From Diplolepis rosae (taxonomy: Eukaryota; Arthropoda; Insecta; Hymenoptera; Diplolepididae), in the NCBI GenBank assembly GCA_030998225.1, contig JAPYXD010000698.1, forward strand, positions 10,271,001-10,335,000: a stretch of 64,000 nucleotides of DNA, written 5' to 3'. The notes beneath the pieces were generated by a model. That model had not been told where the DNA came from and did no database searches. It saw only the letters and a list, made by a program, of their open reading frames with translations. Both the position numbers and the translations under genes were made by a program. This document shows, piece by piece, positions 10,496 through 20,840 of this stretch; position 1 is the first letter of the stretch; each line of letters starts with the position of its first letter.

Positions 10496-10917
10496 GTAGC
10501 AACCCTCCTAGCAGACGTTCTTTATTGTCTTTTCTAACATTTCCCCAATTTCCATAAAAATTTTTTCTTAATTAAAAAAGTGATCTTAAATCAACGAATC
10601 AATGTATAATTTAGTCACGTGCTCCGAATGATTCACTCTCTAAATCTAAATCAGTCAAATTTTCACGGATTGAATCAGTGATTTGCCTTTTCACTGATTC
10701 ATCAGTGAAAAAATATATTTCACTGTTAAATCAGTTGATTATCACTGATTGAATCAGTGGAAAAAAATGATTTCACTGTTAAATTAGTTAATTTTCACTG
10801 AAACAATCTGTGGAATTTGACTGATTTACAGTAAAACCTCTTCTTAGCTATCTGAATCAGTCAAATTTCACTGATAATCAGTAGTTTTTATCTGATTAAT
10901 ATTTAGAGAGCATGACC
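10496..10917. mobile_element. Diverged R4 fragment split by MITE A1
   Basis: 10496-10635 aligns with the right half of R4 (the GACGTTCTTTATTGTCTTTT region and the CACGTG near the end). Its last bases resume after the inserted MITE as TGACC followed by TTAA (10918-10921). Removing the MITE and one CA restores the R4-like end GATTCATGACCTTAA. Confidence 0.6.
10636..10910. mobile_element. CTCTCTAAA-family MITE (A1) with CA duplication
   Basis: Starts CTCTCTAAATCTAAATCAG and ends ATATTTAGAGAG, with CA immediately on both sides (10634-10635 and 10911-10912). The interior consists of AATCAGTGAAA-like modules in both orientations, 275 bp in all. It is inserted in an R4 copy. Confidence 0.85.
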
Positions 10918-10921
10918 TTAA

Positions 10922-11510
10922 AAAACCTGCCAGAATATTCTTTATATTTGAGTTATAAATTTTATTTGTACAGTATATAATAATATACATTTGTGAGAAG
11001 AGCGTCTTGGAGAAATGTTAAAAAGGCAATTGACGCACACAGGTGGTACGTATGAGTAAAATGCACGTAAGTTGCGTTGTTAGGTTTACTGGCAAATTCT
11101 TTCATACTTATGTACTTGCAATATAATGTGCAAGAGATGAACCGAGAAGATGAGCGAAAGAGAGAAAAAGAGGATAGTATGGATACTGATAGAGCGTAAC
11201 TGACTTCTTGGCTGGTGTATATTACCGGGCTGTTAGAGGGCGGAGTTGGCTGATGAGTTAGCAACGTATTGACTTTATAATAATCACGTTAGCTGGTCCA
11301 CAACGATCCCTCGGCATTACGCATTTCTTCGCGCGATTCTACCTATATCGGGTGACTTACGTTTTCTACAAACTTCCCTCTTATCTTTCATTTCAATTTC
11401 AATCAACTTATATTTTTATGTGCCTCCGGCGCGTAAACTCGTTTTTTCGCTACAGTTTAGAGTAGCGCAATGTTGTGTATTGTGTTACAGAGGAATTAAA
11501 TGTAAAAATT
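10922..11510. other. Gene-free stretch leading into a GC-richer zone
   Basis: No exon or repeat family identified. The sequence becomes richer in CpG and mixed composition from about 11280. Confidence 0.35.
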
Positions 11511-11514
11511 GAAG

Positions 11515-11622
11515 TGCGCATGCGCCTATAGCCATGCAACGGAGCACAATCTTCTTCTTCTTCTTCGTACAGCGTTAGCACCTTATTGGCAAAGCCTTGT
11601 ACATTTGAACTGCGCATGCGTC
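11515..11622. promoter_or_regulatory. Paired NRF1-like GCGCATGCGC sites
   Basis: TGCGCATGCGCC at 11515-11526 and TGCGCATGCGTC at 11611-11622 each differ little from the palindromic NRF1/Ewg consensus YGCGCAYGCGCR. Their flanks also match (TGAA upstream, CTAT downstream), so this is an 18-of-20 direct repeat. A (CTT)n run lies between them, and AAAATGGCCGGG follows near 11663. This is compatible with a promoter or enhancer; no transcript start is proven. Confidence 0.35.
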
Positions 11623-11832
11623 TATTAAAATCCATTACTGCTACACAAGATCGGTAAAATCAAAATGGCCGGGACTAGTCGCAAAATATCAAGTGTAATG
11701 ACTAGCGCAGCAAATAACTACAATAAGTACTAGATTAGATTCCAATGTACGCATAAAAACTCGTATACGCACCGAAGTCACATAAAATAGAATACGTGCC
11801 AATGCACACAATTCGGGAAATTACGAGACTCG

Positions 11833-11900
11833 CGACAATGCTCGCAGGACTGATCGCGTCTCGGCTTTGTCTCGGCTTCGATCTCCTGTGAGCATTGTCG
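11833..11900. repeat. GC-rich hairpin
   Basis: GCGACAATGCTCGCAGGA at 11832 pairs with TCCTGTGAGCATTGTCGC near 11900 with one mismatch and a 34-nt loop. It is one of few GC-rich hairpins in the window and lies in the same island as the NRF1-like sites. Confidence 0.5.
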
Positions 11901-12089
11901 CTCGTCGCGCAATAACCCTCATTATGCGCCTAGGCACGTAATATACTATTTCACATCTCATATTCCATTATATTATATGCTACAACATATGTTATATGAT
12001 TGAACAAACTCTCAAAAAATCTTGCTAAACTTCTTTTTTGCAAGATATTCCAGAGGGTTTGTAAAACTGAAATTATGTTGTTACTTCAG

Positions 12090-12141
12090 AAGCACAACCG
12101 GATTCCGGTGACGGAAGTAATTGTCGAGGAGGAAAGGACCG
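12090..12141 (+). CDS. Candidate microexon (exon C)
   Basis: The acceptor GTTGTTACTTCAG ends at 12089 and the donor GTGAGT starts at 12142, giving a 52-bp exon. Read from phase 0 it encodes KHNRIPVTEVIVEEERT plus one base. A second frame (AQPDSGDGSNCRGGKD) is also open, so the frame is not settled. Splice signals are good and the codons are GC-rich compared with the intron. The phase-0 reading ends in phase 1 and could join the 41433 exon. Open sequence continues past the donor to 12434, so read-through is possible. No family is recognised. Confidence 0.35.
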
Positions 12142-13189
12142 GTGAGTGCCGGCACGTCTCGAAAGTGGCTGGACAGGTTTTCGTAGGTAATTTCGTGGGT
12201 CACGATCCTCCTCCCATCGCGTTTCTACACAACATACTTTCAACGCAAGATCTTGCGATCCTCACATGCACACTTACATCAAGGCCTGAGGAGATTCACA
12301 AGTGTGAGTGTGTGGTTTGGGGTCAGAGGTTAAGCGGCGTGATTGAGTCTTGCTTACAAGGAGCCGCCCTTCGCTGCTCCTCGACCCTACCTCCCTTCAT
12401 GGGGAAGGAAACCATAATGCAATTTAAGCTATAATACTTGACTTTAAATTGAAAAGATTGCCCGGGGGATGCGAGGGAGCTCTCTCCACCGAGAGGGTGT
12501 GTTGCCGTCTTCTTCTTCATGCTTGCGCCAACCGGTTGCATGACCAATGTTCTTCAATCAAAACCCCATCTACTTCACTTAAATCTTCTAAACTTGTGTC
12601 AAACTGACAAACATGTCTTTACAATTTGTCGGAGATGTATTTCTGGATTCAGAAGTATGGTATAGTGTGAAATACGTATATAATAGTAATCAGTAACATG
12701 AACTTGCATACAATAAGGATAAATGAATATGTTGTTAGCTTTTTTTGCTTAAATAATTAGCATTTGGCTCGGAGAATGGAAAAGAAGATAGAAGGATGGG
12801 GAAACGAGATTTACTACTGATTGGCATATTTTCTGTAGCACGATTGACCAGTGGCCATCTGCCGGGCCGGGTTGGCACTCACTGCTTCCGTTACTCCCTC
12901 GCCGCTTCCCAGCTTACATTTCCAATCAATAACCGATTGATCGATCCCTACCACCCCCATCTGCTCTCAAGTCGCATTCCTGTGAGCTGACAGCCAAACA
13001 ATTCCGTGTTCTGCATCAGTCATTCTTTTGAGACTCACATTTTCAAAACATTCAAATTATATTTCAAATGTATTGACTTTCACTTATCAAATTTTTATTA
13101 GGGGATTTTTTCTGTTTTGTAGATAGATAATAACTCAAATGTGTTGAAAATTTATATATTTTTTTTCATACCTTTATCAAATGAAATTA
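12142..13189. other. Less AT-rich island then AT-rich sequence, no gene called
   Basis: 12142-12550 and 12790-13000 have balanced composition and open frames on both strands, but no paired acceptor and donor besides exon C. Regulatory or untranslated sequence is possible. Confidence 0.3.
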
Positions 13190-13800
13190 AAATGTGCAAA
13201 TTAAAAATCGTGGCGAAAAATATGTGATTATTCTTTTAAGAATTGCAATATTATTATTAATTAAAAGTCCAAGTTGTATTGACCCTCAGCTTTTAATGAC
13301 TGAACTTTTTCTTTTATCGTTAGGTTCTCATTTTTCCTATAATGGGATTTTACAAAATGAGAGTTTGTTTTCCAGGAAAGAAGATTCTCCACAACTTGAC
13401 TGGATCTAATTTTTGAAAATGTATTTTAAATGATAGTGATGTAAAAATAATTTTTTATACAAAGAATTTAAATGTATTTAGTATTCATTGATTTATATTC
13501 AAGCTGTGAAGAATCTTTTTTCAGAAAAAAAGTTTTCATCCCCTAAAACCCCATAATTTTTGAAGAATTGGTATTTCGCGATAAGAAAAAAGTCCAGTTA
13601 AAATACAAGTTTTTAAATGAATCATTTCCTTAAAATTGAAAATTTGTTCATGAAAATAAATTTTTTTTTCGTAAACGATATAATTGATAATTTTGAAAGA
13701 ATTTGAAATCTTCCTATGGAAAAAGAAACGCATTCGATGAAAAATGTCGAACACAACCACCTAATTTGAAATAATTGATAATAAATTATAATCTTTCTTA
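13190..13800. mobile_element. Old, diverged R2 foldback copy
   Basis: The left arm keeps the R2 words AGAATTGCAATATTATTATT, GATTCTCCACAACTTGAC and AATTTTTGAAAAT. The right arm keeps GAATCTTTTTTCAGAAA and GCGATAAGAAAAAAGT. TTAA ends are no longer recognisable. A SINE tail fragment (13697-13742) lies in the right arm. Confidence 0.5.
13697..13742 (-). repeat. SINE tail fragment
   Basis: AAGAATTTGAAATCTTCC followed by TATGGAAAAAG matches the SINE tail; the tRNA-like part is missing. Confidence 0.35.
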
Positions 13801-14965
13801 ATTTATATTCTTTCCGATTCTATTTCAGTTACGAGTCTAGGAGACTCGAAGATTGCTATTCTATCCACATTTGTTTTTATTTGTTTAGAATTTGTATCCA
13901 ATTACCGATTTTTCGTGATAGAAACAAATCATTATTCAATTAGGATTTAATTATTAAAAACTCATTGTCCCGAAAAGTGGTAATTATAAAAAGCAAGTAT
14001 TGATCGGTTTTGAGAGGAAAGGAGACTAGAATTGGTGAAAGATATTAGAACTAGAGAAGGATAGAGATGATAAATCGGGTAGGTGGCAGCAGCTGGTTCT
14101 CGGGAAATTGGCTTCCATTGTTGAGGGCCATGTTATTTTGGAAAATCATCTTTCGGCTTTGCCTGCTAATTTTGGGTCTTGGTCTCGAAATTATTACTAC
14201 TTCCTGGGTCCTGAACCCTGGAGGGGGCTCGGCTCTTTTGCTATGGTCAGCATCTGGAAGGCGAACCTTTGCCCTCACCTGTGGAAATTATTCTCTTCTA
14301 CTTGTCTAATCATTTCCTAAATTCATTTTCAATCACAATTATCAACTTACGTTGTATAATTTCTCAATATATTATAAATTGCTGGGTATTTAAATGCAAC
14401 AAGCGAAATTCGGACAATAATATTTGTCCTCAAATTTCAGGTGAGTAAAATATGAATATGAAAAGTTTTTCAGATGACACCTGCATCCACGCATTAAATA
14501 TTCCGAAGGAGTTTTACACACAGGTAGATGTATGTAAATTTTCGGAGATTTCAAAGAAAAGTTGGTTTTTCTAGAAATTTTGCGAAAAATTCTGAAATCG
14601 AAAATGTTGAGGCACGTAATTCAAACGTGAGTCTGTCGGTAATGAGCATCTTAGGGTTTTTCTTTGAGGAGGTCCCACAAACCCCACATTAGCATGTCAT
14701 TCGACCGGATCGACAGACTTATGACTCGTGGCATAACATCCATCCATCTACCGGGTGTGCTATTTTCAAGGATCAAAACCGCACCGCACTCCCTCAGGTA
14801 TAAAGGAGAAGTTCACTCATTAAAGATCCTTTGTAGTCAAAATAAATAGAAAAAACCTTCTGCCTCTAATCCCATCTCACTCTCTGCGAATTTATAATTC
14901 ACAATTAGGTCAAATTTTAATTACAAAAACTTAGCTTCCACGAATTCATAAAAATAGTAATATAA
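13801..14965. other. Unique stretch with an open-frame island
   Basis: 14050-14310 is open in three overlapping frames (two on the plus strand, one on the minus), which reflects composition more than coding. CAGGTGAGT at 14439 contains both splice motifs but brackets no exon. No gene is called. Confidence 0.3.
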
Positions 14966-15347
14966 ACGGAAAAAACAGTATAGCTGAGAGAACTATATTT
15001 TGGTCCTTAGAATCAGAAAATATTGTTATGAGACTAATGCTACTGGATGGTCCTCAGAACTATACTAGTATGGGCGGAGCAACTATGCTAGTATTTCTAA
15101 ACTTCATATTGCTCCACGAAGGATACAAGTTCGTTGAGATGACAATACAATATATAGCGATCATAAGCAAAATATTATGCCTGTTATAACGATAGAGCTG
15201 TCGCGTGTAATTGATAAGGCGATTTATTGCTTAAATATATTTGTTTTATTATTTATATATCTTCCTTTTTTCACTTATTCATATATATAATATTATATTA
15301 CATATAAATATATATTATACTATATATCTTTATAGCGCCTCTTTTAA

Positions 15348-16014
15348 GGTAGTTTTCATCTACAAAAATTAGGTCTCAGGCAAAAATAGATAATTTTGCT
15401 TTCAAGAATAGCAATATTATTATTGAAGGGCTATTTTAAAAGAGAAAAGATTATTTTACATGAAAAAAATTTGAAACGCAGAAAAATAATTTTATTAATA
15501 AATTTTACTTTTGACCTAACTTTCTTTCTTATCGCTTCCTACCAAATTTTAAAAAATTATCCGATTCTAATAAATCATGAATCATTTTTCCAGAGAAAAG
15601 ATTTCCCATAACTTCACCGTTTCTGATGTTTAAAAATAAATTTTTAAATGGCTGAAACCATTAAAAAAACATTTTCCAAAACGAAACTTTTATAAACAAA
15701 TTGCTGAATTTAATAATAATTCATTCATTTTCGAAAATGAGAAACGGTGAAGTTGTGGGAAATCTTTTCTCTGAAAAAATGATTCATGATTTATTAGAAT
15801 CGCATAATTTTTTAAAATTTGGTAAGAAGCGATAAGAAAAAAAGTTGGGGTATAAATAAAATTTATTAATAAAATTATTTTTCTGTATTTCAAATTTTTT
15901 TCATGGAAATTAATCTTTTCTCTTTAAAAATAGCCCTTCAATAATAATATTGCTATTTTTGAAAGCAAAATTATCTATTTTTGCCTGAGGTCTAATTTTT
16001 GTGGATCATCTACT
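15348..16014. mobile_element. R2 foldback MITE flanked by TTAA (R2-1)
   Basis: TTAA (15344-15347), then GGTAGTTTTCATC. The right end is the near-inverse GATCATCTACT followed by TTAA (16015-16018). The two arms of about 300 bp are inverted copies. The arms give matching open frames of 60-93 codons on opposite strands, which begin at TTG rather than ATG and recur only because the arms are copies. Confidence 0.8.
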
Positions 16015-16194
16015 TTAAAAATCATATTTTCGGTACCTGTAGAAACTATAAAAATAGGATTAAAAATCGCAGTTTCTACTCGCTTTACAATTGCATCAAA
16101 TCAAATTCTCAAAAGAGTTGTTATGAACAATAATATGTATTACTCTAAACATAACACAATGGATTCAACGAATGTGAATCCCTTCACTGAGAAA

Positions 16195-16382
16195 AAAAAT
16201 GCTATTGAATCTATAGCATTTTTTCCAAAAGCATGTATATTATTGATTCAAAAAAACATTTTGTTTAAGTAACCAAAATTTGATTGATATAGCAAAATGT
16301 TTTGTTGGCACAAAAAAAGAATTTTGTTGCATAAATACCAACAAAATATTTTTTTTAATTTGAAAAAATGTTCTTCTCAGTG
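16195..16382. mobile_element. Short foldback with CACTGAG/CTCAGTG ends
   Basis: CACTGAGAAAAAAAATG at 16195 is inverted as a TTCTTCTCAGTG end at 16382. The interior contains inverted AAACATTTTGTT and AACAAAATATTT words. Confidence 0.6.
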
Positions 16383-16810
16383 AATATACTATTATATGTT
16401 CGAAATGAAAATTTGATCCATTTCGCAGATCATAAATAAAAAGTTTGAAGCTTTAAAAATTTGTAGGGATATATTGTACATTTTCTCACAGTGTATGGGA
16501 AAATCTTAGAGTCGCGTGCATGCTAAACAATATATAGGTCGCGCGGCAAATTAGTATAGGCACCGTGCGTGACTGCAGCGCCATAGCATGAGTGAACTAA
16601 AGGAGGCTATTCGAGAACTTTTACAATGTATTATAATGGGACTTAGTTATAAAAATGTTTATTATCAATAAAAAAACAAACAAAAAAACAATTTGATTCA
16701 CTTTAAAATTCGATTGTTTTTTCTTGTGAAGCATTTGTGTGAAATCAGCAGTAAAAAGTAAGTATTTTCCATAATAAAAATGATATAGAAACCAGTAAAT
16801 ATAAGGTTAA

Positions 16811-17466
16811 GGTAGTTGTCGTGCCAAAAATCAGTCTCTGGAAAAAGAAGTTTTTCTATGATTTCAAGACTGGAAATTATATCAACAGCCGTGTCATATG
16901 TAAGGAAAGACACTCTTTTTAATGAAAAAATTTAAAAATTACGAAAAATAATTTTTTAATAATGTTTTTTGTAATAGGATTTTTCCTTACTATCGCTTCT
17001 TACCAATTTTTTAAAAATGATTGAAGTTTCTTAAATCATTGCTTATTTTTTCGGGGAAAATATTCTCTACAACTTGACCGTTTCCAATTTTTGAAAATAA
17101 ATTCTTTAATGAATGAAATAATTAAAAATCAATTTTCCAAAGCAAAATTTTTATAAACAAATTGCTGTATTTGATAATAATTGATTTATTTTCAAAAATT
17201 GGAAACGGTTAAGTTGTAGAGAATATTTACCCCGAAAAAATAAGCTATGATTTAAGAAATTTCAATCATTTTCAAAAAATTGGTAAGAAGCGATAGTAAA
17301 GAAATATCCTATTATAAAAAACATTATTAAAATATTATTTTTCGTAATTTTTCATTAAAAAGAGTGTCTTTTCTTACATATGTCACGGCTGATGATATAA
17401 TTCTCAGTCTTGAAATCATAGAAAAACTTCTTTTTCCAGAGACTGTTTTTTGGCATGACGACTACC
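16811..17466. mobile_element. R2-related foldback MITE flanked by TTAA (R2-2)
   Basis: TTAA (16807-16810) then GGTAGTTGTCGTGCC; the right end GGCATGACGACTACC is followed by TTAA (17467-17470). The ends share GGTAGT/ACTACC with the other R2 copies, but the next 100 bp differ, so it is a subfamily. The arms pair over most of their length. Confidence 0.8.
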
Positions 17467-17582
17467 TTAAGTTAATGACAGATCAAAACAGACTAGAAAA
17501 ATAATAAAGAATTAAATTGTAATTTCATGATGACACTTTTAGGTACTTGTTGAGTAAATAAATATTAATTGTTTATTTTCAG

Positions 17583-17766
17583 ATTCAAATTCATCATGGA
17601 TATAATTATTAAAACAGGTTTTCAATCAATTAAACATACAATAGAATTTCAACCACAAACGAAAATTAAAGGTAAAAATCTCGTTCTGGCAAAACACGTA
17701 CGAGATGTCCAAGAGTTCCGTAGAAATAATGAAAGTTATTTAATAAAATCTCGTATAATTCGATAA
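17583..17766 (+). other. Small open frame behind an acceptor, unrecognised
   Basis: GTTTATTTTCAG ends at 17582. The frame then runs FKFIMDIIIKTGFQSIKHTI to TAA at 17764-17766, with an ATG at 17596 and a C-terminal part (VRDVQEFRRNNESYLIKSRI) that reads like a charged globular segment. The composition is more protein-like than neighbouring frames, but it lies inside a foldback and no partner exon was found. It may be a relic of a transposon gene. Confidence 0.25.
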
Positions 17767-18059
17767 GCATCAGTTCATGCAACACCCTACAGTACCCACT
17801 TATTCCTTTGATTTATTTTCCATTTAGACGTTGGAAATTTATAAAATTTACACTCACTTTTCCTGCTTGTATTTTAACAATTCACAACACAACAACTTCG
17901 GTGGTTCATTTCAGCTATATTTTTTTAATTAAAACAAAATTTAGATTTGCACACTATACACATTCAGTTTAGCTATAATAACAATATTGTATAGTCACGT
18001 CAGGTATTTTGCTGAACTAAAATAGTGTATAGTCTTCTCATATATACTGTTTTTCCGTG

Positions 18060-20209
18060 TATTTGTAAATTGTTTGATTTTCATAAATGTCGGAGATTTC
18101 AAACTGGTTTTGAGAAATGATGCACTTAATAAAATCCGAATGATTTGTCGTGAAGTCTAAAAGTGCAAGTCGTGACCTTTGTGTCCAAGCAAAGAGATCT
18201 CTTAAGTATATCATGATGAAGCGTATAAACTACCCAACGACAACGTAACCTTCGACCCCAGTGACCTTAGAAGTCATGGCACACGACACACAAGCAACGT
18301 TATTATACAACGAACAATGTGGCAGTCTAGTGCACCCCTAGACGAATCACAGTTGACCCCTGGGTTGCCCACTTTTGTCCAGAACAATGCCAGCTACACA
18401 GTGGAAAAATATCCATACCTGGCAGAAACAGTTTTAATCTTCCTTTCCTCGCTTTATTATTCACCTTTGACATCCTAACCGCTAAATATTTTAGCCTCTA
18501 TCAAATTTTACACTACTATGTTACTTTATACACGTTGTTCAAATTCTATATAATGTTTTATTTTGCAATTTAAAATTATCTATAATTAAAGTAAAATGAC
18601 TAATTAAACGATCTTTGGCAAATTTTTATTTTTAATCGGTAAAGCTATGCATTGAAAAATATAAATACTGAATTTACAATACGGCAAATAAAACCGGAGT
18701 AAAATTACAATTGAACTTTCCCCTGTTTAAAATCCAAATTCCACGAATGTCACCCATTCGAACTTTGTCGTGCGTTGGTCGCGTGGCAGTTCAAAGAGAG
18801 TGAAAACTGTCCGTCGTAAATTTGTCCCCTCGCCCATTACCATGTCCAACAATTAGAACAATAATTCACTCTCAAGCAGAGAAATAGGAGCGAAAAAGAA
18901 AAGAAAATGTTGAAAGATTCTCGAGTACTAGTCGTCGGTATAGACGTGTGACTTGTAATAACGTTGGTAAAAATTTAGTTGCGTGTAAAGACATATTCAG
19001 TTAGACAATAACAATAATGGTGAGTGACCGTCGGCCATTATTCAATATTCCACCCTGTCAATGATTCAAAATCGACAATGGACCATACGACTGGACAATG
19101 CTTTGGTCAAATGTAGAGGAAGCGGGGGTTGCAAAATAGGGGCGACAGGCTGACCCCTAACCTCCAAGCGTGGGTGTGGGGTAAACTGCCTATTCTTTTC
19201 TATTTCTCTCTTTTTCAAGTTTCAGATTCGAAGATGAGCGTTTCCGGGCCAATGCCTCTCGATAATGCCTAATCTAATTTTAGGGTAAGAAATTCCATAA
19301 TTTGCGAAAATGCTTGTTCTTTCCTGCATCTCAAAAGAATTCAAATGGAAAAATAGTAGTTGCTTCTTCGTAACTAAAACTATTTTCAAATTCTAATGGA
19401 AAAAAATCTTAATTCATTCCTTATGAAAACTGGATTTGATGATAAAACAAAAACTGCATTCAAGAAAATATAAATAGTACAAAGGAAGACAAAATTGATA
19501 ATTGTAAAAAACTAAAATTGTGAGGATGCATATCGTGACATTTTGAATAGGGTGAATATTTTTTGGGAAATCTAAAAATAAATGTAATCTTTGGCAAAGG
19601 TGCAAAGATGCGTGGATTATGGAAAATCGAAATTCACATCGGAGCTCGTGACTAATGCTCTTGGTGTCAGATTCGAACAGACTGTAGCGAAATGAAGCAA
19701 AGCCGGCTGTGCCTATTTCCCTGTTTGTACAATCCACTCTCTCTCCCTGGTTTTTCTCTGCACCCTTCGCAGCTTCCCTCTGTGTGCCTTCTCCTTTTAC
19801 CTCTCACTTTTCTCTATCCGGCTCTCTCATCCAACATAGTTTCCCCTTCTACATGCTCTTTGTCTTTCTTCATCGATGGAAACGCACTTACTAGATACAA
19901 ATTCATCAATGCTTCTCTTCAATTATGAATAAGAATAGTTTCTAGATTTTATTAACTACTTTTCCATAACATTTTTTTTTATTTTATGGACCCATTATTC
20001 TATGACTATTGAAAATGGAAATTTTGTTTTGTTTGGTCTAGAATGGATTCAAGTAAAAATTGAGGTGAATTCCCATTTCTCAAATCTGTTCTAAACTGAT
20101 AGATTGCCAAAAACTCATTTCTTTTAGAATTATGAATAGATTGCATTCACTATAATGAAGCATTTACGCATAATGAAGATTTATCAAAAAAATTAAAGTT
20201 TTGTTCCTT
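18060..20209. other. Unique stretch, no gene called
   Basis: 18160-18420, 18750-18850 and 19010-19200 are less AT-rich than the surroundings. TTTCAG at about 19225 is followed by a short open segment (FEDERFRANASR then TAA), too short to call an exon. 19690-19900 is pyrimidine-rich on the plus strand. Confidence 0.3.
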
Positions 20210-20584
20210 CACTCAGAAAGAAGATTTGATTGAATGAAAGAAAATAATTTGTTTGAAAGGCTTTTGTTCATTAAAAAAAAAAGATTTATTTGAATTTAAT
20301 AACATTTGTTCGATTCAAGAAAATATTTTTCGGCAAAATAAATATTTGTTTTAAATCAAATAAATTTTTCTTTAAATAAAAAAATATAGTATATAGTCAG
20401 AGATATAATTTGTTTGAATTAAGGGAGAAATTTATTGGATTTGAAATTTTCTTTATTTTATTCAAAGATACTTTGTTTGAATCAAACCAATTTTATTTAA
20501 TTCAAATAAATCTTTATTTTTAATCAAAAAAAGCCTTTCAAACAAATTATTTTCTTTCATTCAATCAAATCTTTTTTCCAAGTG
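20210..20584. mobile_element. Foldback with CACTCAG/CCAAGTG ends
   Basis: Arms GAAGATTTGATTGAATGAAA and the inverse TTTCATTCAATCAAATCTT pair closely, and the AAACAAATTATTTTCTTTC region is inverted on the left. The centre is AT-rich. It belongs to the same end-motif group as the 16195 element. Confidence 0.65.
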
Positions 20585-20599
20585 TTTAAAGTAGATGCC

Positions 20600-20840
20600 T
20601 CGCGGAAAAAAAATCAAATCATAATTTTAAGAACTGGAATATTGTTATTGATGACATCCTTTAAAAGAGAAAAGATTATTTTCCATAGAAAAATCTAGAA
20701 AATACAGAAAATATTCAATCAAAAACTTTTATTACCAATTTTCCAAAATTGCTGGGTTTTTAATAAATGAGAGCTTATTTTGTCAAGATAAAGATCCTCC
20801 ATAACATTATCGAATCTAATTTTTAGAAAATTAATTGTTA
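20600..20840. mobile_element. Old R2 arm fragment
   Basis: Keeps the order of R2 words: an AATATTGTTATTGATG-like segment, AAAAGAGAAAAGATTATTTTC, TTACCAATTTT and ATCCTCCATAACATTA. No TTAA ends are preserved. Confidence 0.4.

Larger units (their letters stand above)
14966..18059. mobile_element. Large foldback (about 3.1 kb) with nested elements
   Basis: ACGGAAAAAACAGTATAGC near 14967 is inverted as ATATATACTGTTTTTCCGTG near 18059. The pairing continues inward (AGAACTATATT; AATATTGTTAT). The interior holds two R2-type TTAA elements and a short CACTGAG foldback, so the original element grew by later insertions. Alternatively these are two separate short elements in inverted orientation. Confidence 0.4.

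Noticed and set aside
12000..12434. 144-codon plus-strand frame as a single-exon gene
   Set aside because: It begins at TTG and runs through a good acceptor and a strong GTGAGT donor, so only the 52-bp exon was called.
14050..14310. Possible exon at 14.05-14.31 kb (three overlapping open frames)
   Set aside because: Frames on both strands overlap, with no splice boundaries or recognised protein; composition alone explains them.
15396..15611. Recurring 60-93-codon frame (starting LSRIAILLL...) at 15.4, 15.7, 29.3, 43.9, 44.1, 57.9 and 58.2 kb, looking like a conserved small protein family
   Set aside because: All are translations of R2 arms; frames start at TTG, appear on opposite strands in the two arms, and are truncated at different points. 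Repeat homology explains the similarity.
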